64,000 nt of DNA. Source: Rhodamnia argentea (lineage: Eukaryota > Streptophyta > Magnoliopsida > Myrtales > Myrtaceae). Location: the NCBI RefSeq assembly GCF_020921035.1, contig NC_063151.1:26666934-26730933 (forward strand), in the 5' to 3' direction. Every line of letters begins with the position of its first letter. Position 1 is the first letter of the stretch. A program made the translations under genes and the position numbers. The notes under the pieces were generated by a model. It was not told the origin of the DNA. It worked only from the letters and a program-made list of their open reading frames with translations, and searched no databases. Below, in pieces: positions 51,049-61,972 of the stretch.

Positions 51049-53782
51049 TTCTTTCGTTTATTTTCCGCCGTCCAATGCTTGATTCCGGGCATCTTTGGAT
51101 TTATATTATTGGCTAGAAAAGCTCCGCGGTAGTTCTCGGGAACTGTGAAAATAGCTGTAGAAAGTCTCTGACGGACAGTCGTGTCTATTTGTACCTTATG
51201 AAGTGTGGCTCTGTTTGGCCATGTAGCGTCCACACTACTAGTTAGAGAGGGGATGTTGGAAATGTTGGACACCAAGTCATCCAGACGTTTCGAATCTTGA
51301 ATGGGTGGAGGGTTTCCGACGTCGAACTTTGATAGGGACTTCAAACTCTACTTGTCAAACGCAACAGGACAATCAGGCTGCCATTTTCTCTGCCCCGATT
51401 CGTAGAACCATAGAAAACGAGGGAGGTCTACTACTAAGGGCTAGCCTAGCCCAAGGACGATCCTAGCCAACTAAGGAACAAGTCTCGCTTCTACATGATT
51501 CGAGTCGTACTACCCACCAAACTAGATCCAACTTTTTCGTACTAGCAACTAGAGTCGGCCGACACCAGCAATAGTTTCTTGCATCCCTTTGTCTTGGTAC
51601 TTGTTTGTCCGTCTCTCGAAGCTAAGATTCAGATGAAATTGTATGTAGTCATTTCTAGCGAGGTCAGATGCGGTCGCCTTGATCTACTAGCACTAGTATG
51701 CCTCTTTTATTGGGGGAAGCAGTCTGATATGGTTGTTCTGCTTTCCAATTTCCCAGTACCTTCCTTCTTTTCAAGTAGCAGGAAATGGGTATGTTGCAGC
51801 AGAGTCAAAAGTTAACAATACCCTGGAGGAGAGCGATGCGGCTTTGATTTATAGAATAACAGACGCGACTTGACCCAATATAATAACTAAGTCAGGAATC
51901 GAATCGAGATCGAAGTCCAAACCCCAACCTTTGGTAGATTCCACGGAAACAAGTTTTGTCCTCGTTGTGCTATTCTATTACCAGAGAGTGCAGACTGTAT
52001 TCCATCTTCCAACAATCTTTAGAAATGAATGAAGCAATCTTTCGAGATTGCCAATCACGAGCCTCTTTCTTCTTTCGGCCATTCATCTTTTAGCCCTCCA
52101 AATCTATTGTTCCCTCGTGCTAAATAGATAACCCCACAAACTTGTTAGGTTGGCAGTTGATTATGATGAGACTATTGAAGTGGTCCAATTCACAACTATC
52201 GCGAGATACAGAGAGGGGCAAGTTCTTCCCCTCTAAGCTGAATAACAACACATCAATCGGGACCGAACGTGGATTTCCAATCCAATGCATGACCAACCGA
52301 TTGAACAACCCTCTAAGAAGTTCTAGCCTTCTAGGTGAAGAAAAAAGTCAATTCTGTCAAAGGTTTATTTTCTGCCTCTCGCGGGGCATTGATTTGATGG
52401 TTAACTAAAATGGCAGGCCCATCATTCAAATTTCCAAGTTGTTGCGTAAAAGAGATACCAAAACAAGTCTTTGGACAAGAGGCAACTCCAATCGACCCCA
52501 CACTAGATGCAAAGAGATTGACCAAAACTTTGAAAAAACATGGGGGGGCTTCCACAGTCCCACAAGAGAAAAACGGGACCAAAACACACCTAATAGATTC
52601 TAACTTTCCTCTGACATTTGCAACAGTGATTCGTCGGCTACATATCGCTTTCCCAATTTTTTTTCACGGGTCATAATTTCTCTTTTGCCGTCGTAACTCT
52701 GTGGCTCTTATAGTTCGTGGCGTCCCAAAAAGAAAAATAGTCATCACATTTTCCTAATGTGAGTAGACAACAAAATGGATTGTAACTTCCTTTTTCTTTT
52801 TCTCACTACAAAGGTCGTATCTTCTCCGAGTCTTGTTGTCGGTAAGATTACACAAGAACAGTAATGTAACTTAAGTTAATTTGTAAAATATCTTTTCGTG
52901 TTATTGTTAGCAATAATCGAATTGGTCGTTTTCTTCCTCGGTAACTCGCGGACAGAAAATCGGGTTTGCAAGCATGTCTGACGAACCATGCCTTTTCCTT
53001 ATCTTATCCAAAGATTCAACATCGAGTGCTAGATTGACCAATTTCGTAAAACAACTTGTCGAGACACTAGAAATTCCAATAAATAAATAAATAAAAGGAA
53101 CAAGGGAACCTGTCTTGTCCTTGTCAGCAAGTGGCGAGGCAAGATTGCATTGGAAGAGTGGCTGCTCTCTCTCGTTCAAAGCCTCAAACCAAACAGATTC
53201 AATTCTTTTCAATTGTCCCAAAAGCGACAACTTGTCCAACCCTTAAACGTGTGTTCCCGTGCTTACAGAGAACATAAAAAAAAACCGGGCGTGCATGCTT
53301 CGCACCCGACCCGAGAACCGACTCCGTGTCTCAGCAATGGAGAAGGTTTTGCTGCACGATTATTTAGATTTAGATAAAGATGGACTTTGTAGGACTCGAG
53401 ATTATAAAGTAGCATGTAGATTACAAATTGTACTTAATTTTTTGTTTTTATCCAGCGGGTTTTCTTATTTTCGGAATTAACTCTCTCAGGCAATGTTCGA
53501 AATCGCGCGGGCGTGTATTAATCACCTCACAACCTTAGGTAAAATTACACTCTAGGCTAGAAAAGAAAAGAGAACCTACGTAGTAAAATCGCAAAATTAC
53601 GCTAGGAATTATCATCATCCCTTAGTTGGTTGCTGGTGTTTTAGCCTTTGATATGCGAAGAATGCAAGCTGCTGCTGATGATGATGCTCTCATCTTCCTT
53701 CACAATCTCTGCTGTTCCCCTCAAAAGCAATTTCACTGAACTCCTGTTCAAAGCTTGCTGAATGACATCCACAAGTTACCAT
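51049..53782. other. Gene-free interval after UBP6, with a stretch unlike its flanks
   Basis: About 2.7 kb with no recognised gene. From about 51350 to 52700 the base composition is balanced and lacks the AT-rich texture of neighbouring non-coding DNA; phrases such as ctagcactagtatgcc and tttcttctttcggccattc remind me of plant mitochondrial DNA, but I could not match a gene. The part from 52740 on is ordinary AT-rich flank, and the Dof 3' region lies near 53600-53782. Confidence 0.4.
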
Positions 53783-54352
53783 CTATCCTCCCCTGGAGTT
53801 GTATCTGAAGCAAGCGTACTCCAGATAGCAAGACCAACTTGCATGATCAAAATGATCCTCCCGCCCACTGCCGCCTTGTCGAGAGTCGAGTTCCGGTTCA
53901 GGCCTCATGGCAGAACCCCAACCCAAGCTCCAGCCCGGGTTCAGGCTACCTCCACATTCACCGGATCCCGCCCCCGATCGGTGCGGACCCTCCAACAGGG
54001 CCCCTTCTGTGGCATTCCACTGCGAGGAGTCAGCTGGGGTTGACTCCTGGAGCTGCAGACCATGCTTACTGGGTCTCGGGTCGGGATCCGGATCCGGGTT
54101 CTGGCGTTTCGGTTTGGAGCCCCGTTTGGTGGAGGAGCTCTTGCGGGTTCCGCCGCCGACGGGGATGTTGCGGAGAGAGCCGCCTTTGGTCCAGTAGCGC
54201 TTGCAGTCCTTGCAGAAATGGCGGGGCTGAGAGAGGTTGTAGTTGTTGTAGTAGCAGAACTTGGTGTTGGTCGAATCGCAACGTGGGCAGGTCAGCCTCT
54301 CTTGCTCTAGGAACTGTAGCTTCGTGCTCTGAAACGTTGTCGTCTCTTGCAC
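53783..54352 (-). CDS. Dof zinc-finger transcription factor (DOF1.7/ADOF1-like), start exon not found
   Basis: The visible exon encodes a complete Dof DNA-binding domain, about residues 22-71: [38 protein letters not shown] and [13 protein letters not shown], with all four zinc cysteines (CPRC and CKDC). Dof factors bind AAAG cores. Basic residues follow (KRGSKPKRQ), then a Pro/Gly/Ser-rich tail to a stop at 53783. The reading [13 protein letters not shown] begins with GTG at 54352, and an in-frame stop lies upstream with no ATG between. A splice acceptor at ag/TGCAAGAG (exon from 54351) would turn it into MQETTTF if exon 1 ends in A, a plausible family start. The last residues may also be off-frame: the next frame reads [16 protein letters not shown] before a stop. 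The position next to UBP6 fits ADOF1 synteny. Confidence 0.82.
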   Translation of the reverse strand: MQETTTFQSTKLQFLEQERLTCPRCDSTNTKFCYYNNYNLSQPRHFCKDCKRYWTKGGSLRNIPVGGGTRKSSSTKRGSKPKRQNPDPDPDPRPSKHGLQLQESTPADSSQWNATEGALLEGPHRSGAGSGECGGSLNPGWSLGWGSAMRPEPELDSRQGGSGREDHFDHASWSCYLEYACFRYNSRGG

Positions 54353-55273
54353 TCTCTTTTTCTTTGTGATATTGATAGTGATAGCGCCACCAAAGTCTGG
54401 GACTTTGTGATGGATGGTAATGACGATATCGGTTTTGAGATCACAAGGGAGTCATGGGTGATTGAGGTTTGAAGTGGTAGGAGTGAAGATCCTGACGATC
54501 AGCCAAGTTTAGAGACCCAGAAAAGATAGATTGAGAATGGTCAAGTCAAGAATTGGTGGCTGGAGAAGAAACTCGTGGAGTTAAAGATGGGAATTTGGAG
54601 AACTGGTTAAGATGAGCAGATCAAAATTCAGCCAGCAACACGTCAATTTTAAGGAGCTTTTCGGCAAAGAAGAGAGAGAGACGCACGATCAAAGTAGCAA
54701 AAACAGAAAGAGGCGTGGCTGGTTTATCGGTACAAGTTATGGAAATGGAACACCATTTCAGCACAACCACGGACAATTGAAGAGCTCCAAGCTGCAGAGA
54801 GAGAGACAGAGAGAGAGAACCGGTTTGGTCCCAAAACATTTAAAGAAACTCTTCTGGTCGAAACGTAGATGAAGCTGGACTTTCTGAGTGATCTGGACCC
54901 ATATCACCTTCTTCAAATTCCATTCAAGAACGAACAGAGAGAGAGAGCTCAAAGATGCTGTTTTGATCTAGGAGGTGAGATGCCATGACAGTTTGAGCTA
55001 AGGAGGGGAAGAAGTCAATGGGGTCTGAACTCTTGAAATACGATTCGTCTATGGTGAAACGATCTTTTATAGCAGGTCTATAGTACAAGGTACTTGCGGT
55101 CTCGATGAGCGGTGCTCCGTGCATCCCATTACTATCGTCACCGTCATTATCATCCTCACCATCCTTTTCCGTGTCCTAAAAAGAGTCCAAACGACTGTTC
55201 CCTCCCTCTAGTTTTTAAGACTCTTGCGATCTGTCTTCAAGTAGAGAGAGAAAGTCTCCCCTGTGGGCTGGGG

Positions 55274-55274
<1 letters not shown>

Positions 55275-55308
<34 letters not shown>
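55275..55308. repeat. (CT)n microsatellite
   Basis: A pure CT run of about 34 bp in the intergenic region upstream of the Dof gene. Confidence 0.92.
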
Positions 55309-55309
<1 letters not shown>

Positions 55310-55724
55310 TTCTCCTCATCGAAAAGGACATAGACCAGACCAAACATACTTTGCTTTAAGTTACTGGTATTTACTTAAATCATGTTGATTTAGGAACCCC
55401 ACTTAAAAAGCGCAACCTGGTCTATGTCTGCCAAGTTGACTTGATAAAGAGCACTCCTCTGGTCAGGCAGACGAGAACAGGATGCCTGGCGTGAGCCGAT
55501 GTCATGGGCTTGATTTTTTTTTTAAGTCTTGATCAGATGATTTTGTCATCAATAATTATTGAAGAGTTCAACTCGATGATGCTTAGCACTCAGACGAAAA
55601 CGTGACTTCTGTAAGATAGTAATATCAATCAAATCTAGAGGAGGAAAGCCAGGGTTTGTTGAGGACTCCCCTCAGACTTTATTCAAGGCCCCTAATTACT
55701 GGACGAATCCTCAAACATGTCGTC

Positions 55725-55918
55725 AGCAACGAACGGAGTTGTTAAAAACACTTCTCCTCTCACTGTTCGATCAAGATTGTCGCCTACCAATGTTGACCGA
55801 AAGAACCTGATACCCCAGATGTTAGCAACGAACGGAGTTGTTAAAAACACTTCTCCTCTCACTGTTCGATCAAGATTGTCGCCGACCAATGTTGACCGAA
55901 AGAACCTGATACCCCAGA
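55725..55918. repeat. 99-bp tandem duplication
   Basis: Two nearly identical direct copies, starting agcaacgaacggagttg at 55725 and 55824, differ at very few positions (for example gcctacc against gccgacc). The period is 33 codons and frames on both strands stay open through both units. A (GA)n run follows at once. No family was recognised. Confidence 0.9.
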
Positions 55919-56967
55919 GAGAGAGAGAGAGAGAGAGAGGTACAGCAGGAAGAAGCCAAAACCCAAAGTTAAAATCGGTCGCTAGTGCCGGGTGTGGCCA
56001 CGCTTCTCCGTCCCCGCCGATTCGGGAGCTTAGGCCCGAGCGCTAACAGTTCCCTAGTTCGAGTTGATGATGCTCTATACAGATCGAAAAGTTCACTAAA
56101 TGCAAGACTCGGAAGAGAAGAGGAGATGTATTACCAGTGATTTTATGCCAACTAATTCTGAATACCCTCTCTTCTCGAAAATTTACCTGTATAGATAATA
56201 TAAGATTTTCATTTCGAACGTCATGTTTCATCGCTATGATCTTACATTACATATTTACAAGAACCGATATGCACTCAAAACTGCACAGTACTTCTTTATC
56301 ATGTTACAAACACCAATGAACTAACGGATTATTGTCCCAAAAGATTGGACTATATCTCCATGGTCGGTTAAATCCATCACAGAATCCAAATCCTCCTAAA
56401 CTTTTCAAATTCGTTGTCCATTATTGAATGCATGCCCACTCTTATAACCAGCATAAACTTGCTTTCGTTTGATCATTTATTCAAATTTCTTGGAGGCAAG
56501 CAAGGAAAAACATAAATATTAATGATATAAATAAGAAATGAAAAATAATGTGATATTGTCGATAGGAAAGAACAAATAGGATAAGAGTAATGTAAACATC
56601 ATGTGGGGGGTGAGGGGCCGGACCCTAGGAGAGGGATAACCTGATGAAATGGTTTGTATGAATTATTCGATAACTTCGACAAAACCGAATTCGTTACGCT
56701 AGGATAAAAAATATTAATGTGCACAATTTGAGGCTAAATCATTCATCGATTCGAGATTCGAACGGCATGAAAAAAATCAGGTCGTGATACATCGGGATGG
56801 GTTTTATTTAATAAACGAAGGCCTATTTCTGGAAGGATTAATCAAATACCTGCACGTATTAAGAGAGGGCACAGGAAAAAGATAAAGAAAGCAAAACCGA
56901 AATGGAACTAATCGTTCCAAACTCTGTTTAGCTTCTGGATTTGCTTGGCACAAGATTGTGCTGAGAT

Positions 56968-57348
56968 TCACTTCTCCAGGTTCTGCAGATGGAGAACACT
57001 CCTGGTTAAGTCTAGAATTGTTCTTCCCAAGGAAGCATATGTTGTCATTGTGCTGGAGAAACTCCCTTCAGGGTTGGTCGAGCTAATCAAAAGATTAGGA
57101 TTTCGAGCTTTGAGCTGTTGAGTTCCATTACCGACTCGGCATTCACATCTCCAGATCAAGGCCGAGGGGAAGGAATTGCAACAAACTCTCTTAGTCTCTA
57201 ACACGGATGGGTCTTTCGAACAGCGATTGGATTGGTGAAGTGAACTTAGTAGCCTTGTACATGGACATAATCTACGGATGAAACCACAACATTTTGCAGG
57301 TCGCAGTACCAGAGCCACAAACCATCTCCCATGGTGTAAAAATGACAT
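56968..57348 (-). CDS. Hypothetical 126-residue protein
   Basis: An uninterrupted minus-strand frame starts with ATG at 57348 and ends at 56968. It is rich in Arg, Cys, Ser and Leu (MSFLHHGRWFVALVLRPAKC..., VCCNSFPSALIWRCECRVG) and ends in a helical-looking TILDLTRSVLHLQNLEK. I recognise no family. A TATA-like word (tataaaat on the minus strand, 57385-57392) lies about 40 bp before the ATG, with a CT-rich leader between, which is compatible with a short transcription unit. It could equally be a chance frame; codon use gives no clear verdict. Confidence 0.3.
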   Translation of the reverse strand: MSFLHHGRWFVALVLRPAKCCGFIRRLCPCTRLLSSLHQSNRCSKDPSVLETKRVCCNSFPSALIWRCECRVGNGTQQLKARNPNLLISSTNPEGSFSSTMTTYASLGRTILDLTRSVLHLQNLEK

Positions 57349-57562
57349 GTTGACAGTGAAGAGAGAGAGAGAGAGAGAGTCCCCATTTTATATTCCGAGA
57401 AAGCACCGGCCGAACTTCGCTAAAGTTCCATGACTATGAATCCCAACAATTCTAAAGCTTTCTGTTGCTTTTGGTGGGTGACACAGGAGATCGGCAGGAT
57501 CACTTCCTTTTCGCCTTTTATTTTATCCTCAAGATGTTGTTGCCACAGGGTAGATAAAAAAA

Positions 57563-57913
57563 GGGGTTAATATCGTTAAAAACTTTAAATTATACCCACC
57601 GTGACAACGATAATTCAAACTTTTTTCTATCACAAAAAATCCTAAAGTACGCCACTGTGACACCAATACCTGTTTTTTCTCACAAAAACCCCTAAATTGT
57701 GCTCTTTGCAACCCACTACCCCAAACTTTTGTGATACTTGTACAAGTTTGGGGTATTTGTCACATCAAAGAAAAAAATTTAGGGTTTTTGGTCGTACGGA
57801 CAGCATTTTTGTCACACCAGTACAAATTTGGGAGTGTTGGCAACAACAAAAAAAGAGTTTGCAGTATTGGTATTATAGCGGGCATAGTTTAGGATTTTAA
57901 GTGGTATTTTCCC
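57563..57913. mobile_element. Foldback MITE-like element, about 350 bp
   Basis: The two halves are imperfect inverted repeats of each other. The left end ggggttaatatcgttaaaaac matches the complement of the right end (gggaaaataccacttaaaat), and the centre is the palindrome ccccaaactt...caagtttgggg at about 57720-57755. Inside, words such as aaaaacccctaaa, gtgacac and tttagggtttttgg recur in both orientations, a style seen in many plant foldback MITEs. No target-site duplication could be fixed and there is no coding capacity. The superfamily is undetermined. Confidence 0.7.
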
Positions 57914-58534
57914 TTAATAATATAAACTAAGCTTCTGGTGATTAGGCCATAATCAAAGTCGAGGAGTTCAGAGCAACAGCTAATGACAAGGCAACCTTCA
58001 CTCAGACAACAGAAATCAGAGAGAGGTACCTGGAAAACGAGCCGATTTACAGAGTTGAGTTGAACTGGTTTGGCATGAAATCAGTCAAGTTGAGCTGGGT
58101 TTCTGTTTCCACAGATCAGCCAGTGAGACTTCAAGGAAATTAAGGAAATAGAGAATAGGTAGCTAATAACAATCAGACGGGTATTGGTGCGAATTATCTA
58201 CATCTGGTGTTCACCCATGATAGATATGGCTTTTGTTGCGCCTGGCGTGGTGTCCGGTAAAAGTACATCCAGGTATTTAGGCACCGAACTAGTTACTTCT
58301 TTAGAGTCATTGGAGCCGCACAGAAAACAAAGAAATGAATCAACTGAATTTGAGATGGGAAGTACATAAGACTGCAGTTATGGGTTAGTGCCACAGCAAA
58401 GATTCGTCTATACTGAAGCTCAAAGTACATAAAGGAAAAATCTCGCACTGGGGACCCTTACGGTGACCTCACTCACCCACTTATGGAAATCTAAACAGGA
58501 AGTAGTGGATCCTTTATTACCAAAGCAATTTCTC
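57914..58534. other. 3' flank of the ATP synthase g gene
   Basis: About 620 bp of non-coding sequence downstream of the minus-strand ATP synthase g stop. Nothing else is recognised. Confidence 0.5.
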
Positions 58535-59724
58535 TCAGACATAATACCCTGTGATTGTAAACCCTCTTCCAATAATCTCACCAGCACAGTACCAGGCAAA
58601 ACACTCAAAACCAAACAAAGCAGCTATGCCAGCTTTCTCAATGTTCAGCTCCTGCTTGTTCTTCCATAGTTGCTTGAGGTAATCTACTTCCTTCCAAAAT
58701 GCCTCACGTCTCCCAGGGATGCTGTAGGCAACATAGAGAGAAACAAATTTCAACATTATAAAATACCATCACTGACAAGCACTCTAAGCAGAATGCATTT
58801 CTGAAAATATGCACTACAAATCCAAATGTTCAATGACTTTAGCTGTTCGAATGAATTTACCACTATGAATTTGTACGTGGAGTTCTGCCATGTCGTAATT
58901 GAAATTTTTTAACAAAAACACTCACTTGTTAAAACCATGATAACCCCTAGGATGTTATACCTCCAATCTTGACAATTCGAAATTCATCCTATCCTATGCA
59001 CACCATCAGAGCCTTCACAAAACCATCATGAATATAAGATGAAGGCTGAAGTACTCTGTGTATGTCCTGTGACATGTGTAAACTATTCATAGATGACAGG
59101 TGCGGCAGATCAGACTATTTGAAAGAGCCAAAATGTAAAATTTGCAATTCAATATCAATGTCTCAGGCTCTCAAGATCAGCTGAAAGGGAAGCTCTATGG
59201 TCCCCAGGGGGATGTATCCCTCGGCTGTAACTTGTCCTAGATCCTACGTGTTTTCATCACTCCGATACGGAATGCCATAATGCACAAGAACCTGAAATTT
59301 TTAAGCTCGACCGGAGAGATTTACTCTTCCTTTATTAAAAGACCACCAAGGGATTGAGGATTTGTTCCCCAAGAATCTTGAGAAACACACCCTAGATGGA
59401 AATCGAAATTGATCACTTTTGATGTCAAACTAAGGTTTAAAACGAGGTTTGCATCACAAAGCCCAATTCGATCGTGTAAAAATCCAAATAACGAGCCAAA
59501 AAAAGTGCATATGTAAGAACTTGTTTAAAGCTTGTAAAGGACCTGGCAAGACGAGTGTAAAGCAATTGGTTGGATAACAGTTGGCACTTTTCCACACTGG
59601 GCGGCTCCTGAACATATTGCTTGTTCTGCTCCATCAACTGCTTGTAGTAGGCATTCCCATGCTTCGAAGCATATTGAGTCGCCTGAGCTGCCATCTTCTG
59701 CAATTGAAGCAACTTCGATGCCAT
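58535..59724 (-). CDS. Mitochondrial F1Fo-ATP synthase subunit g
   Basis: Two exons, 59724-59543 and 58721-58535, with a phase-2 junction (LYTRLA/SIPGRREAF), encode 122 residues, the usual plant length. Subunit g is a small membrane protein of the Fo sector that helps ATP synthase dimers form and bend the inner membrane at cristae. Visible features are an amphipathic N-terminus (MASKLLQLQKMAAQATQYAS), the conserved YYKQLMEQNKQYVQEPP and FWKEVDYLKQLWKN blocks, and one C-terminal membrane helix (AGIAALFGFECFAWYCAGEI) with a GxxxG-like glycine pattern near IIGRGFTITGYYV. There is no cleavable targeting peptide, as usual for this subunit. The intron is about 820 bp. Confidence 0.96.
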
Positions 59725-61972
59725 GGCTTCCTACATTTTCCCGGCATACGCAGACCGTTTAGATAAACCTTCCTTCCCAAAAGTCATGCACACATTGAGG
59801 TGCCTAATATCACTTCCATACATCTCGAAATCGCAACAAGAAGACACCCGATTACAAACAACAACGACAAAAAAAAGAAAAAAATTCAAGACGAGATGGA
59901 CAAATCGCGAGAATTGCCGCAACCCCAGAACTCGCAGTCCCGTCACTAAAAACCCCATCAGAATTTTAAGCTCGAAAACCGAATTCCGCCATCATGTGGC
60001 GACCATCGAAACAGAGAGCAGCAACTTCTGCAGCTCCGAGGCTGTAATCGGTCGGAATTCCATAAACTCAAGTATCAAAACGAGTGGCGATTTTCACCAG
60101 ATTATCGTCAGAAACAGAATCGCGACAATGGGAAGAAGCGAATTGGAATTGGAGAGGAGAATAAAAAAGAAGTGAGATCGACATTACCTCCGATCACTTT
60201 GGGGGACTTGCGTTCTTTTTCTCCTTCCTACGTGAAAGAGAGACGCAGCTAGACCCAACGACAAAGGGGTTAGGGGTTTTGACTGTTGACTTTCGCTGCA
60301 CGAAACGCCGGCGCTCCGGTGTGTGTATGGACACTTCTGTATCGTTTTTAACGACTTTAGCGTCGTATAAGACTTCGATGTGTGCATTAACAAAATCCAA
60401 GATTTGTCAAAAGTAACGTCACTAATTCGAACCCGCTCGTGCTCCAATCATCTCATCTATTGTGACAATTTATTCTAAAATCTCTTGACTATTTCTCAAT
60501 TTAATTATTCCGATCAATTTTTTACTTGAAAACGCCGGTTAGCATTCCTACATGCCGATTTTATTTTTTCTTCTCTTTTTCTTTTCTTTTTTTCCTTTTC
60601 TTTATTTTCCTAAGCCTAAAAAACATCGCTAGCCAACACTTGTCGATCACAAGCGATGACCGACTAACCCTCGTCAACCATAGGCAAGAGCCAGCTAGGG
60701 TCAACAAACCTAGCTTGAGGTTGGTGAGGGTCAGCCGACAATCCTAGTCAAACATTGTAGAAAAAGCAAAAGAAAAGAAAAAAAGAAAGAAAAATAAAAT
60801 GTGTATAAATTAAGAAAAATTAAAGATTTTTTTTTTAAATTATCCACAGGGTCAGCTATCTTACATGTTAAATTGGCAAATCGTTAAAAGATTTAATACT
60901 AAATTAACCAATTAAAAAGCATAAAACTTGTTTATAGAATTAAATTGGCACAAATGCTTTAATTTTAAAATCATTTTGATAACTTTCCCGATTCGATAGG
61001 TTAGTGTCATCCTAAGTCGAGTTGAGCTAGTGCAAATATTGAGTTTGATTTTACCGGTCTTTTCAGATGAGATCCACCCGAAGTTAGTTTAGATCCTAAT
61101 TCAAGTAGGCCGAATAATAATTTATCAAAAATAACCCAAAGAAAACCACGCTTCTTCAGACATAGAACTCTGTATTTCAGCACAGAATCCTTAATAACCA
61201 GACAACGTTTGTATTTATGCCTTAACGTTTGAGCAATTTGGGTAGGATAGAACTCTGATGCACTAGAAACTTTGGCCCGACAAAAATAGAAATTAATCAA
61301 ATGGAGGAGAAAGCTTCCAACTGTGGGACTGCCAAGAACAGAGACAAAATACAACATCAAAATGTCAAGAACCACCCTTTTATGAAATCTTTAGCCAAGA
61401 CAAAAAGAATCAATTAAAAAATCGATGCAGCGACTGTATCAAACAGCTCCTTCCCCCACCAGAATTTGAATAAAGCTACAATTATAATCTTAAACCTAGT
61501 GGAAGTTATAGAACATTCTTCAGTTCTTTTTCTATCTTTCTTTCTTCTTTTTTTTCGGTTGTAGGAGAGCTACAATCACATCCCTTTTCCGACTCCAACC
61601 CAGAAACAAATTTAGAACAGAACACGGCACCCTCCCTTTAAGAGAAAGGTGCCCAAAAAGAAAGAACAAATAATTGGGGAAAGAAAAGAAAAAGGAAATT
61701 CCAGAGAGGGTTAAAGAGCAGTGGGTGGAGAAACATGCGAAGCAAACTGCCACAGCAGGAGCAAAAATGAGTTGCTTCCTCTCACTGATTTCCGGGGCAA
61801 AGACCCTGTGATACAGCTTTTAACTTTTTTGAAACCACATGCTACAAATCTAACTGGCACTTGGGAGGCGAGATGCAATTCGGTCCCCAGAATAGCACAT
61901 CGGCAACGCAGCCTTCTTCTCCAAGAGCAACCCGAGCCAATACCATCAAGATTATCTGTCGCTGTCCCATCA
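59725..61972. other. Intergenic region upstream of ATP synthase g
   Basis: About 2.2 kb. The first 500 bp should hold the ATP synthase g promoter and leader. A T/C-rich low-complexity stretch lies at about 60560-60615 and A/T-rich sequence at 60760-60990. The part beyond about 61500 is probably the 3' UTR of the PP2A subunit gene. No other gene is seen. Confidence 0.5.

Larger units (their letters stand above)
54353..56967. other. Upstream region of the Dof gene and intergenic DNA
   Basis: About 2.6 kb. It probably contains the missing Dof leader exon on the minus strand: GA tracts at 54795-54820 read as a pyrimidine tract plus acceptor (ctctctctctgcag) on that strand. Other contents are a (CT)n run at 55275-55308, the 99-bp tandem duplication at 55725, a (GA)n run at 55917-55939, and AT-rich DNA to about 56880. 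No further gene is supported. Confidence 0.5.

Noticed and set aside
53839-54369. Plus-strand frame of 176 codons
   Set aside because: A mirror of the GC-rich Dof exon, which has a clear domain on the minus strand.
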